64,000 bases of DNA, taken from NCBI RefSeq assembly GCF_000472445.1, contig NZ_AXAJ01000001.1, forward strand, positions 992,643-1,056,642, in the 5' to 3' direction. Position numbers and translations under genes: made by a program. Below are positions 16,877 to 26,201 of the stretch, piece after piece (position 1 is the stretch's first letter; the number at the start of each line of letters is the position of its first letter). The DNA comes from Burkholderia sp. WSM2230. Its GTDB lineage: Bacteria > Pseudomonadota > Gammaproteobacteria > Burkholderiales > Burkholderiaceae. The notes beneath the pieces are model-generated. The model was not told where the DNA came from. It saw nothing but the letters and a program-made list of their open reading frames with translations, and made no database searches.

Positions 16877-18541
16877 ATGCTCAATGACCTCTGGTACAAG
16901 AACGCCATTGTCTACTGCCTCTCGGTAGGCACGTTCATGGACGCGAATGGCGACGGCGTGGGCGACTTCAAGGGCCTTTTGCGCCGCCTCGACTACCTGC
17001 AAGGGCTCGGCGTGACGACGATCTGGCTGATGCCGTTCCAGCCTTCGCCGGGCCGCGACAACGGCTACGACATTTGCGACTACTACAACGTCGATCCCAG
17101 ATACGGCACGCTCGGAGACTTCTCCGAATTCACGCATGCGTGCCGCGAGCGCGGGCTGCGTGTGATGATCGATCTCGTGGTCAATCACACGTCCGATCAG
17201 CACCCCTGGTTCAGGGAAGCACGCAGCGATCCCGGCTCGCAGTATCGCGACTGGTATGTGTGGTCCGACAAACAGCCGCAAAATGCAAAAGACGGCGTGG
17301 TATTTCCCGGCGTGCAGAAGTCCACATGGAGTTTCGACAAGCAGGCAAAGCGCTGGTATTTCCATCGCTTCTACGACTTCCAGCCGGATCTGAACACCGC
17401 GAACCCGTACGTGCAAGCCGAATTGCTGAAGATCATGGGCTTCTGGATCCAGCTCGGCGTGTCGGGATTCCGCATGGACGCGGTGCCCTTTGTGATCGCG
17501 ACGAAAGGCCCCAAGGTGCGCAAGCCCGTCGAGCAATACGACATGTTGCGCGCATTTCGCGAGTTTCTGCAATGGCGTCAGGGCGACGCGATCATCCTTG
17601 CCGAGGCCAACGTGCTGCCCAATACGGACCTCGAATATTTCGGCGACGAAGGCGAGCGTCTGCAGATGATGTTCAACTTCCAGCTCAACCAGAACACGTT
17701 CTACACGCTTGCGACCGGCGATACGGCGCCCTTGAAAAAAGCACTGACGGCGACGAGGCCGCGTCCGCCGACCGCGCAATGGGGCGTGTTCCTGCGCAAT
17801 CACGACGAGCTCGACCTTGGCCGTCTGACACCAGAACAGCGCGCGGCTGTGTTCGCCGCGTTCGCGCCCGATTCCGACATGCAGCTCTACGAGCGCGGCA
17901 TCCGCCGACGCCTGGCGCCGATGCTCGCGGGCGACAGGCGCCGGCTCGAGCTTGCCTACAGCCTGATGCTCACCTTGCCCGGCACGCCGGTGTTCCGTTA
18001 CGGCGACGAAATCGGCATGGGCGACGACCTGAGCCTGCCCGAGCGCGAATGCGCGCGCACGCCGATGCAATGGTCGGCCGAACCGCACGGCGGCTTCACC
18101 AGGCACGCGAAGCCGTCGTGCCGCGTGATAACGGGCGGGGCTTACGGGTTCGAGCGCATCAATGTGGCAAGCCAGCGGCGCGATCCGAATTCCATGCTGA
18201 ACTGGATGGAGCGCATGATCCGCATGCGCCGTGAAGTGCCGGAGATCAGTTGGGGCGACTTCGAGGTGCTGCGTGCGTCGCGCGGCGATGTGCTCGCGCT
18301 TCGTTACGACTGGCGCAACAACTCGGTGCTGTGCCTGCATAACTTCGGCGCCGCGGCCTGCACGGTGAGATTCCGCTCGGGCTGCACGGAGCCGGGCCAG
18401 ACGCGGCTCATCAACCTGCTCTCGGACGATCACAGCGAGGAGAACGACGACGGCCGCCATGCGGTCGTGCTCGAGCCGTATGGGTACCGGTGGTATCGGG
18501 TCGGCGGGCTCGACTATCTGCTGCGGCGCAGCGAAATCTAG
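16877..18541 (+). CDS. GH13 trehalose-synthase/maltosyltransferase-like enzyme
   Basis: This is a 554-aa GH13 protein. Conserved regions are DLVVNHTSD (about 99), GFRMDAVPF (nucleophile Asp201), ILAEANVLP (Glu243) and LRNHDEL (Asp310). The [23 protein letters not shown] opening and [15 protein letters not shown] are typical of trehalose synthase-like (TreS) enzymes, which interconvert maltose and trehalose. It is shorter than TreS-kinase fusions and has no maltokinase domain, so isomerase activity is a guess. It is divergent from the alpha-glucosidase gene with only 48 bases between, suggesting shared control of an alpha-glucan or trehalose route. Confidence 0.85.
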   Translation: MLNDLWYKNAIVYCLSVGTFMDANGDGVGDFKGLLRRLDYLQGLGVTTIWLMPFQPSPGRDNGYDICDYYNVDPRYGTLGDFSEFTHACRERGLRVMIDLVVNHTSDQHPWFREARSDPGSQYRDWYVWSDKQPQNAKDGVVFPGVQKSTWSFDKQAKRWYFHRFYDFQPDLNTANPYVQAELLKIMGFWIQLGVSGFRMDAVPFVIATKGPKVRKPVEQYDMLRAFREFLQWRQGDAIILAEANVLPNTDLEYFGDEGERLQMMFNFQLNQNTFYTLATGDTAPLKKALTATRPRPPTAQWGVFLRNHDELDLGRLTPEQRAAVFAAFAPDSDMQLYERGIRRRLAPMLAGDRRRLELAYSLMLTLPGTPVFRYGDEIGMGDDLSLPERECARTPMQWSAEPHGGFTRHAKPSCRVITGGAYGFERINVASQRRDPNSMLNWMERMIRMRREVPEISWGDFEVLRASRGDVLALRYDWRNNSVLCLHNFGAAACTVRFRSGCTEPGQTRLINLLSDDHSEENDDGRHAVVLEPYGYRWYRVGGLDYLLRRSEI

Positions 18542-18578
18542 ACACGTTCATGGAGTCGGCAACCTGCGAGGCTATGCA

Positions 18579-19925
18579 ATGAACAAGCTTTACGCCGCAT
18601 CCGGCAAGGCGCGCCTGGGTGCCGTGGCCACGCTGCTCGCGCTGAGTCTGACGGCCTGCGCGTCGACGGCAGAGGATATCGGCGACACCGGTCTGGGCCC
18701 GCACCCGGAACTGCCGGCGCCGCAAACCTCGCTGCTGCCGACGATCAACATCGCGCCTGTGCAAACGCGCGCGAGCCAGAGCACGCCGAGCGCTCCGGAA
18801 GGTTTTACGGTGACAGCCTTCGCGAGCGGACTCGAGCATCCGCGCTGGCTCTATGCGTTGCCGAACGGCGATCTGCTGGTCGCCGAAAGCAATGCGCCGG
18901 CCCAGCATGACGAGCACCAGAGCATTCTCGGCTGGGTGCGCAAGCAGGTAATGAAACTGGTGATGAAACGCGCGGGCGCGGGCGTGCAAAGTCCCGACAG
19001 GATCGTGCTGTTGCGCGGCGCGGGCGGCACCGCGCAAAGCCGCAGCGTGTTGATCGCGGGGCTTCACTCGCCGTTCGGCATGGCGCTCGTCGGCGACTCG
19101 CTTTATGTCGCGGATACCGACGCGTTGCTGCGCTTTCCGTATCGCGCGGGCGACACGCAGATCACGGCGGCCGGCGAGAAGCTCGCCGATCTGCCCGCGG
19201 GGCCGATCAATCATCACTGGACCAAGAATGTGGTGGCGAGCCGCGACGGGCAGCGTCTCTATGTGACGGTCGGCTCGAACAGCAACGTCGCGGAAAACGG
19301 CATCGAGCAGGAAGAGGGCCGCGCGCTCATTCTCGAATACACGCTCGCGACGGGACGCTCGCGCGTGTTCGCCTCGGGCCTGCGCAATCCGAACGGAATG
19401 GACTGGCAGCCCGACAGCGGCGCATTGTGGGCCGCCGTCAACGAGCGCGACGAACTGGGCGACAACCTCGTGCCCGACTACATGACCGCGGTGAAAGACG
19501 GCGGCTTCTACGGTTTTCCTTATAGCTACTACGGGCAACATGTCGATACGCGCGTGAAGGCGCAGCGGCCGGACAAGGTGGCGAGCGCGCTCACGCCGGA
19601 CTATGCGCTCGGCAATCACACGGCGTCGCTCGGATTCGCGTTCTACACCGGCAGGAGCTTCCCGCGGCATTACTGGGGCGGCGCGTTTGTCGGGCAGCAC
19701 GGATCGTGGAATCGCAAGGAGCCTAGCGGCTACAAGGTCATTTTCGTGCCGTTCGAGAACGGGCGGCCCGCGGGCATGCCGGAGACCTTTCTGAGCGGTT
19801 TCCTGAGTCCGGACGGGCACGCGTGGGGCCGCCCCGTCGGCGTCGTGGTCGACAGAACCGGCGCACTGTACGTTGCCGACGACGTGGGCAACGCCGTATG
19901 GAAAGTCGTCTACAGCGGTAACTGA
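18579..19925 (+). CDS. Sorbosone-dehydrogenase-like beta-propeller lipoprotein
   Basis: This 448-aa protein has a lipoprotein signal peptide ending LSLTAC (lipid-modified Cys near residue 27), so it is expected to be anchored in the membrane facing the periplasm. The mature part is a six-bladed beta-propeller of the soluble glucose/sorbosone dehydrogenase family: [54 protein letters not shown] and AGNH-like segments near the end. Such proteins use pyrroloquinoline quinone or are catalytically uncharacterised. The gene lies 37 bases after the GH13 gene and may share its transcript. ATG 18579 is chosen over an upstream in-frame start inside the previous gene. Confidence 0.85.
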   Translation: MNKLYAASGKARLGAVATLLALSLTACASTAEDIGDTGLGPHPELPAPQTSLLPTINIAPVQTRASQSTPSAPEGFTVTAFASGLEHPRWLYALPNGDLLVAESNAPAQHDEHQSILGWVRKQVMKLVMKRAGAGVQSPDRIVLLRGAGGTAQSRSVLIAGLHSPFGMALVGDSLYVADTDALLRFPYRAGDTQITAAGEKLADLPAGPINHHWTKNVVASRDGQRLYVTVGSNSNVAENGIEQEEGRALILEYTLATGRSRVFASGLRNPNGMDWQPDSGALWAAVNERDELGDNLVPDYMTAVKDGGFYGFPYSYYGQHVDTRVKAQRPDKVASALTPDYALGNHTASLGFAFYTGRSFPRHYWGGAFVGQHGSWNRKEPSGYKVIFVPFENGRPAGMPETFLSGFLSPDGHAWGRPVGVVVDRTGALYVADDVGNAVWKVVYSGN

Positions 19926-20064
19926 CGGTGCGCTGTATTCGCCCTCGCAACGGCGTGAAGCCGCGCCGCCGCGAGCGCCAGGAATTGCCCGGTAAAATAC
20001 CTGCCACCAACGACGGCGCGGAAGGCTCGATCCCCGCCTGCTTACTTTGAATCTCGAGGCGTTC

Positions 20065-21771
20065 ATGTCCATGGAAACAGACACCGTCACCGACGAACGG
20101 GTGGCTCAAATAGCGGACCGCATGGCCGGCGAAGGCAAGAAGGTGTCCGCGCTGGCGATCTGGGGAGAAGTCCGCAGCGGTTCGATTGTCGCCGTGTCCG
20201 CGGCCTTGGAGCGTTGGCGGCAGGCGCGGCAGCCCGCGTCGGCAGAGGCGCCCGCGCCGGTCATGACCAGCTTGCCGGACGACGTCGCGCAAACCATGCT
20301 GAGCGCCGCCGGCAATCTGTGGGCGAGCGCGCGCGAGGAAGCCGAGCGCGTCGTCAATCAGCGGCTTGCGCTTGCAGGCGGCCACGCCGATGCGATTGCC
20401 GCCGAGCGCGACGAGGCGCTTGCCGAATATCAGAACACGCTCGCCGAAGCCGAGTTGGCGCGCGAGCGTGTCGCGACGCTCACGAACGCGCTGAGCATTT
20501 CCGAAGACGCAGTGAATCGCCTCGCGACGGAACTGCCGGCGTTACGGGACCGTGCGAAGGCCGCCGAGGACCGCGTCGCCGAACTAGAAGACCGCGCTGC
20601 GGCAGCCGAGTCGCGCGTTGCGCAAACCGAGGAGCGCGAAGCCGCGAGCGAGGCGCGCATAGCCGAGGCTGAGGAGCGGGCCAGGGCTGCGGAAGCACGC
20701 CTTGTGGAGTTCGAGCAACGGGCCACGGCTGCGGAATCACGGGTTGCGGAATTTGAGCAACGTGCGTTGGCTGCCGAAGCCCGGCTGCAAGCCGCTGAGA
20801 CGTCCTTGACCGAAGAACGTCAGGCTCGCGAAGGGTTGAGTACCGCGGCGATCGCCAAAGACGAAGAAATCGCGCGCCTCATCCACGAACGCGATGTCGC
20901 ACACGAAAATGCAGCCGCGCTGGGCGAGGCCGGCGAAGCGCATGCGAAGGAAGTGCAGCGCTGGGCGGAGGAATCAAGCGCGGCGTCGTCGCGTGCAGAG
21001 GACGCTGCACTGCAGGCCAGCGAAAGCCTCGCGCAGCTCGCCGCGTTGCAGACCGAACTGGATCAGACCCGCGCCCAACTATCGGCCGAGCGCGACGCAC
21101 AGGCTGCTCGCGGCGACGAAGCCGCGGCCCAGCGCGCCGAACTCGAGCGCGTGCGGCAGGAGCTCGCCGCCGCCCGCGAACAGCTTACGTCGATGAGCGA
21201 AGCCAACGCGGCCGCGACCGCAGAGACGACCCGCCTCGCGCAGGACGTATCGGCGGCCGCAAGCCGTGCGGAGACGGCCGAACAACGCGTGACGGAACTC
21301 GAGCGTCAGCTTGCCGAGCTCGAAAGCACGCATGCGCAGCGGCTCGCGCAGGTTCAGCAAGAGAACGCGGCGACGGACACGGCGTCTCCCGAACACGAGT
21401 CGAAGGAAGCCGCGATGGCCGAGGAACTCGCGTCGCTACGCCGTCAGATGACCAGTCAGGCGAAGGCGCACGAAAAGGCCTACGGCGAACTGCGCACGCT
21501 GGCCGAGCAGTGGATCGCACACGCGAAGGAACTGAAGCAGCGGCTCGGCGCGACGAATCAGAAAGTGACGTTCCTCGACGCCCGCAGCGCGGCAGAGGTC
21601 GCGCTTCTGCGCAGGCTGTCGTCGGAACTCGAGCGGTTGAAGCCCGACCACGATCTCGTCTCGCGCGACGCGCAGCAAAAGCTCATCAGCGCGACGCTCG
21701 CGGAACGGCTCGAGCAGAAGGGCTATCGGTACGATCCGGCGACTGCGGTGATGTCGAAGATCGAGGCCTGA
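20065..21771 (+). CDS. KfrA-like DNA-binding coiled-coil protein
   Basis: This 568-aa protein has an N-terminal KfrA-type helix-turn-helix region (residues 8-55, ERVAQIADRMAGEGKKVSALAIWGEVRSGS) followed by about 450 residues of alanine/glutamate-rich coiled coil and a short C-terminal globular tail (LAERLEQKGYRYDPATAVM). KfrA proteins on IncP plasmids bind DNA, repress their own gene and form filaments. This copy sits among chromosomal-looking genes, with no plasmid partition or replication genes nearby. Residues 168-237 are five 14-residue repeats. ATG 20065 has GAGG upstream. A nucleoid-organising or self-regulating role is inferred. Confidence 0.8.
   Translation: MSMETDTVTDERVAQIADRMAGEGKKVSALAIWGEVRSGSIVAVSAALERWRQARQPASAEAPAPVMTSLPDDVAQTMLSAAGNLWASAREEAERVVNQRLALAGGHADAIAAERDEALAEYQNTLAEAELARERVATLTNALSISEDAVNRLATELPALRDRAKAAEDRVAELEDRAAAAESRVAQTEEREAASEARIAEAEERARAAEARLVEFEQRATAAESRVAEFEQRALAAEARLQAAETSLTEERQAREGLSTAAIAKDEEIARLIHERDVAHENAAALGEAGEAHAKEVQRWAEESSAASSRAEDAALQASESLAQLAALQTELDQTRAQLSAERDAQAARGDEAAAQRAELERVRQELAAAREQLTSMSEANAAATAETTRLAQDVSAAASRAETAEQRVTELERQLAELESTHAQRLAQVQQENAATDTASPEHESKEAAMAEELASLRRQMTSQAKAHEKAYGELRTLAEQWIAHAKELKQRLGATNQKVTFLDARSAAEVALLRRLSSELERLKPDHDLVSRDAQQKLISATLAERLEQKGYRYDPATAVMSKIEA
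20566..20775 (+). repeat. Five tandem 42-bp repeats inside the KfrA-like gene
   Basis: The coding sequence holds five 14-residue units of pattern E-x-R-V-A-E-x-E-x-R-A-x-A-A (for example ESRVAEFEQRALAA). The unit is two heptads, so copy number changes would lengthen the coiled coil without breaking its register. DNA identity is highest between the third and fifth copies. Confidence 0.75.
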
Positions 21772-21805
21772 GCGGCTTGCGGGCGAGCCGCAAGCCGGCC
21801 TCCGC

Positions 21806-22111
21806 TTACAACGGCTTCGGCGGCGAGCCGGCATCGTCGACACTATGACTACCCGCGCCTGGCGCAGAGGCCGTGTCGCGCAATTGCGTCTCTTTGGGAT
21901 CTTTCGGTACGACCTTGTCGGCATCGGTTTCGTCGATGGCGTCCAGCTGATTGCCGCCCGGCGTGCGCGGCGTGCCCGGCGCGGGCGACGGGACCGGCTG
22001 CGGCTGAGCCGGCCCCGGCCCCGACAAGCCTTCGCGCGAAGGTGTGGACGGTGAGGGCGGCGCGGCGGGCTCCCCGTTCGAAGTGGAAGAAGCGTCTTGC
22101 TGCTCGGTCAT
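21806..22111 (-). CDS. Pro/Ser/Asp-rich hypothetical protein, 101 aa
   Basis: This is a low-complexity, probably disordered protein. Proline- and serine-rich repeats in the first half are followed by an acidic/lysine segment (DAIDETDADKVVPKDPKETQLRDT). It has no signal peptide, membrane helix or cysteine. A good ribosome-binding site (AGGAGA) precedes ATG 22111, which supports it as a real gene despite composition. Function is unknown. Short proteins of this type occur in Burkholderia genomes. Confidence 0.6.
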   Translation of the reverse strand: MTEQQDASSTSNGEPAAPPSPSTPSREGLSGPGPAQPQPVPSPAPGTPRTPGGNQLDAIDETDADKVVPKDPKETQLRDTASAPGAGSHSVDDAGSPPKPL

Positions 22112-22281
22112 GAGTCGTCTCCTGGCTGAGGTCGGTAGCGAACGACATCTGCGTGCAATGTTTCAGGCACACGCAGCGCACCAGCATGCGCAGCACGCGC
22201 CGTTCCATCGGCCCCGGGCACTCCGTTTGGACATCGCTCAATAGCACGCGAATCCGCAAAGCGAACGGGCAAATCGGCGCT

Positions 22282-23058
22282 TCAGCGCAGCACGCGCGCA
22301 ACCAGCGGTAGATGATCCGACGCGATGCGCGCGGGCTCGCTTCTATCCACCTGAATATCGACAAGACGCGCGGCCGGATGCACCCACACGCGGTCGAGCG
22401 CAAAGGCCGGAAACCGCGACGGAAACGTGCGCGGCGCCGCCACCCGCCCGAAACGCGTGAGCAGTGCCCGCAGCGGCCATCCCCAGACGAACCATTCGTT
22501 CAGATCGCCGAGCAGGATCACCGGAAGATCGGGCGTATCGAACGCTTCGAGCAGCAGCCGCACCTGGGCGCGGCGTTCGCGCGCCGACAGCCCGAGGTGC
22601 GTCGCGACGATCCGCATCAGCCCGTTGCCGGTGTCGATATCGACGTCGAGCGCGCCGCGCGCCTCTCTGCTGCCGAACGACAGGTCCAGCGTGCGCACCG
22701 CGCGCACCGGCAGATTGGTCAGAACCGCATTGCCGAAGCGCCGGTCGGGGCCGTCGAGCGTCGGGCCGGGCACCGCGTGCATGCCGGTCAGATCCTGCAG
22801 CTCGCGCAGTATGTCGATGCTCGCGGCGCCGCCGAGCGGCACTTCCTGCAACGCCACCACGTCCGCGTTCAATGCCGTGATCACCTCCGCGATGCGCGCC
22901 CCCGAGCGCTTGCCATCCGTGCCTACCGCGCCATGAATGTTGTACGTGACGATGCGCAGCGGCTCGCCCGCATGGCTCGCGTGCGCCGGCCGCGTGCGCA
23001 CGCGCGGCGCGGGTTGCGCTTCTTCGAGGGCGACGGTTTCGTTCGCGCGCCCGCTCAT
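22282..23058 (-). CDS. Endonuclease/exonuclease/phosphatase-family protein
   Basis: This 258-aa EEP-superfamily protein shows VTYNIHGAVGTDGK near residue 37, ADVVALQEV (metal-ligand Glu), GNAVLTNLP, VATHLGLSARER, ILLGDLNEW (Asp and Asn of the active site) and the final SDHLPLVA histidine motif. Members cleave phosphodiesters of DNA, lipids or inositol phosphates. Its ATG overlaps the stop of the phospholipase D-like gene by four bases (ATGA), so the two are translated together. Coupling to a phospholipase-type protein suggests a phospholipid or envelope substrate rather than DNA, but this is inference. Confidence 0.85.
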   Translation of the reverse strand: MSGRANETVALEEAQPAPRVRTRPAHASHAGEPLRIVTYNIHGAVGTDGKRSGARIAEVITALNADVVALQEVPLGGAASIDILRELQDLTGMHAVPGPTLDGPDRRFGNAVLTNLPVRAVRTLDLSFGSREARGALDVDIDTGNGLMRIVATHLGLSARERRAQVRLLLEAFDTPDLPVILLGDLNEWFVWGWPLRALLTRFGRVAAPRTFPSRFPAFALDRVWVHPAARLVDIQVDRSEPARIASDHLPLVARVLR

Positions 23059-25259
23059 TGCCGCCTCGTCAGCATGCGCCGCAACACCAGCGACATCGAC
23101 ACCAGCGCCACGCCGATGGCGGCGACGAGCAGCAGCGAGAGCGGCGTCGGATGCCGGACCGCCGTCACCAGTTGGCGCGCGAACGAGGTCGCGAGCACGA
23201 CGCCTGGCGCCATGCCGATCGCCGTGCCCGCCATGAAGTCCCAGAAGCGGATATGCGAGGCGCCCGCCGCGAGATTGACAATCGAAAACGGCGCGACCGG
23301 CACGAGCCGCAACAGGATGACTGCGACCAGCCCCTTGCTGCGCAGTCGTTCGCTGAGCTGATTCAGGCGCGCGCCGGCCAGCTCGCGCACGGCGTCGCGG
23401 CCGAGCCAGGCGCCCGCGGCCCAGCCCGCTGCCGCGGCGATCAGCGTGCCGGCGAGCGCATACGCGGCGCCGGCTATCGCGCCGAACACGAGACCCGTCA
23501 CGGCGATCAGCAAGGTCACCGGCACCGAGAGCAGCGCGGCCAGCGCGTACATCGCCACCACGGCGATCGGGCCGAAATGCGTGGCGGCGAGCCGTTGCGT
23601 ATCGGCGGTCAGCTTCGCAAAGCTCAGCTCATGGCCGAACGGCGTGAAGCGCCATGCAATGGTCAGCGCGACGACGCCGAGCGCGAGTGCGCCGAGCACC
23701 AGCAGTTTGGCGATCACCGGACGATGCGTGGGCTCGGGCAGAAACTGCGCGAGCAATTCGTTGGCGGCAATCGGCGCTTCGGGATCGAGCACGTGAACCC
23801 GGTCGGCAATGTCGCGCAGTTCGGGCGGCACCTCAGGCGTCAACCGTTGCAGCGTGCGCACCGCATCGCGCTGGAGGCTCGCTATCGCTGCATTGAGCCG
23901 GCCATGTTGCGCGAGCGCCTGTTCGACATCGGCTTCGCTCGCATCCAGGTGTTCGGCGAGCAGACGGTTGCGAATGCGCGCAATCGCCGCCTGGCGCTCG
24001 GGATTGTCCCGCGCGTCGATCACGATGCAGCACTCGGAGTCGAGCACCATCGAGCGATTGTTCAGATTGGCGCTGCCGATCACGAGCAAACGCTCGTCGA
24101 CGATCATGATCTTGCTGTGCACGTTGATGAACTGGCCGTTCGGCGCATCCACGGCAGGGGCGTACATCGCGTAGCGGCCGTTGCTGTCGGCCGCTTCCAG
24201 CAGCTTGTGCAGACGGGCGCGCAGCACGCCCATCGTCGCCTCCTGAAGCCAGCCGCTCTGGCGATAAGGACACACCACGGCGAGATCGGGCCCGTCCGGT
24301 TCCGCGATGCGTTTTTGCAGCGCCGAGCCGACCGAATTCGCCGTGAAGTACTGGTTCTCAATATAGATGTTGCGGCGCGCGGCGGCCACGGCGGCCAGAT
24401 GCAACGCCTTCACCTGCTGGATGGCCGGCCTGCCGTCGTAGGCGGGCTCGGTGAGCGAAATGCCGAGATCGACATCGACGAAATCCGGCTCTATACCGGC
24501 CGGCCACAAATCCGTGCGCGACGGCGGCTTGCCGTTGAACGGCCGGCCGGCCTTGCCGCTGCGGCGCGAGCGGCGCCAGCGCTCGCGCGCCAGATGCGCG
24601 ATGGCGGCGGCCGCCGGGCCGTCGAACATCAGCTGCGCGTCGTGCATGGGCTCGTAGCTCGTCTTGCCGAGGTTCTTGCGCAGCGGATCGCCGGGCCGAT
24701 GCTCGGGCGTGTCCCAGCGCGAGCCGGTGAGGTCGATGCCGCCGGTGAACGCCAGGCTGTCGTCGATCACGACGATTTTCTGATGATGCGACGCGCCGAG
24801 CGGATGCCGCCCGTCGAGCCGGAACGACAGCCGCCGGTGCGCATGCCATGCTGGTTTGTAGGAGGGCAGCCATTCGCGCTCGAACGCATACAGCATCGCG
24901 AAATCCCAGCCGAGCAGGTAAATGCGCAAGTGCGGATTTTCGTCGAGCACCGCGCAGAGGAACTCGGAGAGTTTCGCGGGAAAGCCGTCGTCGGCGCCGC
25001 CCGGAACCAGTTCGATACGGCTGTCGATATCCCAGCCAAGGATGAAGATCGAATGCCGCGCGCGCGGAATCATCCTGCGCAGTACCGCGTAGTACGAAGC
25101 GGCGTCGATCAGTACGCTGGCGCGGTGCGCCTTCAGAATCCATTCGCAGGTGGAGCTCGTGTCCATCACCTCGCCGTTATGAACGACGGGCGGCGCGTCG
25201 GCGGTGTCGCGCGACGGCGGATCGAGCAGTTCGGGCTGCATGGGGTCGGGTTCACTCAT
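23055..25259 (-). CDS. Phospholipase D / VTT-domain fusion protein
   Basis: This 734-aa protein has two parts. Residues 25-480 form a phospholipase D region with two HKD motifs: HHQKIVVIDD (His159, Lys161, Asp166) with GGIDLTGSRWD, and HSKIMIVDERLLVIGSANLNNRSM. This is the cardiolipin synthase/phospholipase D layout. Residues 550-734 form a VTT (DedA/TVP38) membrane domain with several helices and the VPVAPFSIVNLAAG motif. The fusion suggests phosphatidyl transfer or lipid scrambling at the inner membrane. It is followed directly by an EEP-family gene in a four-base overlap. ATG 25259 is chosen over earlier in-frame starts, which add residues with no family match. Confidence 0.9.
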   Translation of the reverse strand: MSEPDPMQPELLDPPSRDTADAPPVVHNGEVMDTSSTCEWILKAHRASVLIDAASYYAVLRRMIPRARHSIFILGWDIDSRIELVPGGADDGFPAKLSEFLCAVLDENPHLRIYLLGWDFAMLYAFEREWLPSYKPAWHAHRRLSFRLDGRHPLGASHHQKIVVIDDSLAFTGGIDLTGSRWDTPEHRPGDPLRKNLGKTSYEPMHDAQLMFDGPAAAAIAHLARERWRRSRRSGKAGRPFNGKPPSRTDLWPAGIEPDFVDVDLGISLTEPAYDGRPAIQQVKALHLAAVAAARRNIYIENQYFTANSVGSALQKRIAEPDGPDLAVVCPYRQSGWLQEATMGVLRARLHKLLEAADSNGRYAMYAPAVDAPNGQFINVHSKIMIVDERLLVIGSANLNNRSMVLDSECCIVIDARDNPERQAAIARIRNRLLAEHLDASEADVEQALAQHGRLNAAIASLQRDAVRTLQRLTPEVPPELRDIADRVHVLDPEAPIAANELLAQFLPEPTHRPVIAKLLVLGALALGVVALTIAWRFTPFGHELSFAKLTADTQRLAATHFGPIAVVAMYALAALLSVPVTLLIAVTGLVFGAIAGAAYALAGTLIAAAAGWAAGAWLGRDAVRELAGARLNQLSERLRSKGLVAVILLRLVPVAPFSIVNLAAGASHIRFWDFMAGTAIGMAPGVVLATSFARQLVTAVRHPTPLSLLLVAAIGVALVSMSLVLRRMLTRRQ

Positions 25260-25516
25260 GGCAATTGGGCGACGGTTACCCGGGAACTCGTACGCAAATG
25301 CCATTCCACCGGCCGGTGGCGCGGCGCGCTGGCCCGCGCGTGAGGGCGGTCGTCGCATCGCCAGGCTGCGCGCGACGTGTATTTGCTCTACGCCCGTTGA
25401 AATTTTTCGCAGACATAAAGGCTTCTCTCGTCTGACCAGGCCTGCGGAAACCATCGCGGCACAGGTTATGCGAAACCTTTCGGATGAAGCTCTTTTCCAC
25501 TGGCAAGGAGACGAAC

Positions 25517-25750
25517 ATGGCCCAGCATCCCGCTCGCTCGCAGAACCACCGCCATCCCGACGAACCGCGTCCGGACGAAATCACACGTGCGCTGGAGGGC
25601 GCCCAATTTCCGACCACGCGCGACAAGCTGGTCGAACTCGCGCAACGCAACGGCGCGGACGGCGAAGTGCTCGCCGTGCTCAAAAGAATGGGCGACCGCA
25701 GTTTCGACAGCGTGTCCGCTGTCATTCGCGAGGCGTCGAACGTGGAATAA
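25517..25750 (+). CDS. DUF2795-domain protein, 77 aa
   Basis: This is a short protein with the DUF2795 core (EITRALEGAQFPTTRDKLVELAQRNGADGEVLAVLKRMGDRSFDSVSAVIREA), a helical domain that resembles small DNA- or RNA-binding folds. It has no signal peptide. A strong ribosome-binding site (AAGGAG) lies just before ATG 25517. It is monocistronic, upstream of a degraded lectin-type fragment. Stress-related roles have been suggested for the family; nothing here decides it. Confidence 0.8.
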   Translation: MAQHPARSQNHRHPDEPRPDEITRALEGAQFPTTRDKLVELAQRNGADGEVLAVLKRMGDRSFDSVSAVIREASNVE

Positions 25751-25991
25751 GAAGACAAGGGCGTCGCCGCGACCGTATCAGTTTTCCCTACCGGAATTCA
25801 GCCTTTCCGGACGCCATTCGCGCTATGCCGCAGGGCGTCCGCGTCCGTCAACAAGGCAGGAGACTGGCCGCGATCAGGGGCACAACATGCTTGGCATCGC
25901 GCTCGGCGGCGCCATCTGCGCGGGGGACGAGCGGCGGCTACGGCCTGCTCGGCTACGGCCAGCTCACCTGCACGCGCGACGCGACCGGCAA

Positions 25992-26153
25992 CTCGTGTCC
26001 GCGCCCTGGCGTGTCGGTCCCGCCACGCAGAACTGGATTGGACGCTTCCAGTATTCGGGAGACCAGTACTTCCATGGATCGATCGACGAGTTCCGCATCT
26101 ATCGCGGCGCGATGTCGGCCGATCAGATCACGGCGCTTGTAGCAGCCTTGTAG
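25992..26153 (+). pseudogene. LamG/concanavalin-like domain remnant
   Basis: The last part of a LamG-type jelly-roll domain is readable here: TQNWIGRFQYSGDQYFHGS, then IDEFRIYRGAMSADQITALV, ending at TAG 26151. In intact proteins this block closes a domain of about 200 residues in secreted lectins or glycosidases. Upstream sequence in this frame shows no matching beta strands and there is no start with a ribosome-binding site, so it is the tail of a deleted gene. Confidence 0.6.
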
Positions 26154-26168
26154 CGTCATACCGTGAGA

Positions 26169-26199
26169 GGACCGGACGGCGAAACGCGCAGCCCGGTCC
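26169..26199. terminator. Inverted repeat between convergent ends
   Basis: A seven-base dyad (GGACCGG / CCGGTCC) with a 17-base loop lies between the lectin remnant and the convergent membrane-protein gene. No U-tract follows on either strand. It may end transcripts from both sides, but support is weak. Confidence 0.3.
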
Positions 26200-26201
26200 C
26201 T

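Noticed and set aside
15254..18460. A minus-strand open frame of 1068 codons spanning both GH13 genes
   Set aside because: Only the part up to 16828 matches a protein family. The rest is antisense to the TreS-like gene and is open because of high GC content.
23058..25343. A 761-codon plus-strand frame
   Set aside because: It is fully antisense to the phospholipase D-VTT gene, has Arg/Gln/His-rich shadow composition and no ribosome-binding site.
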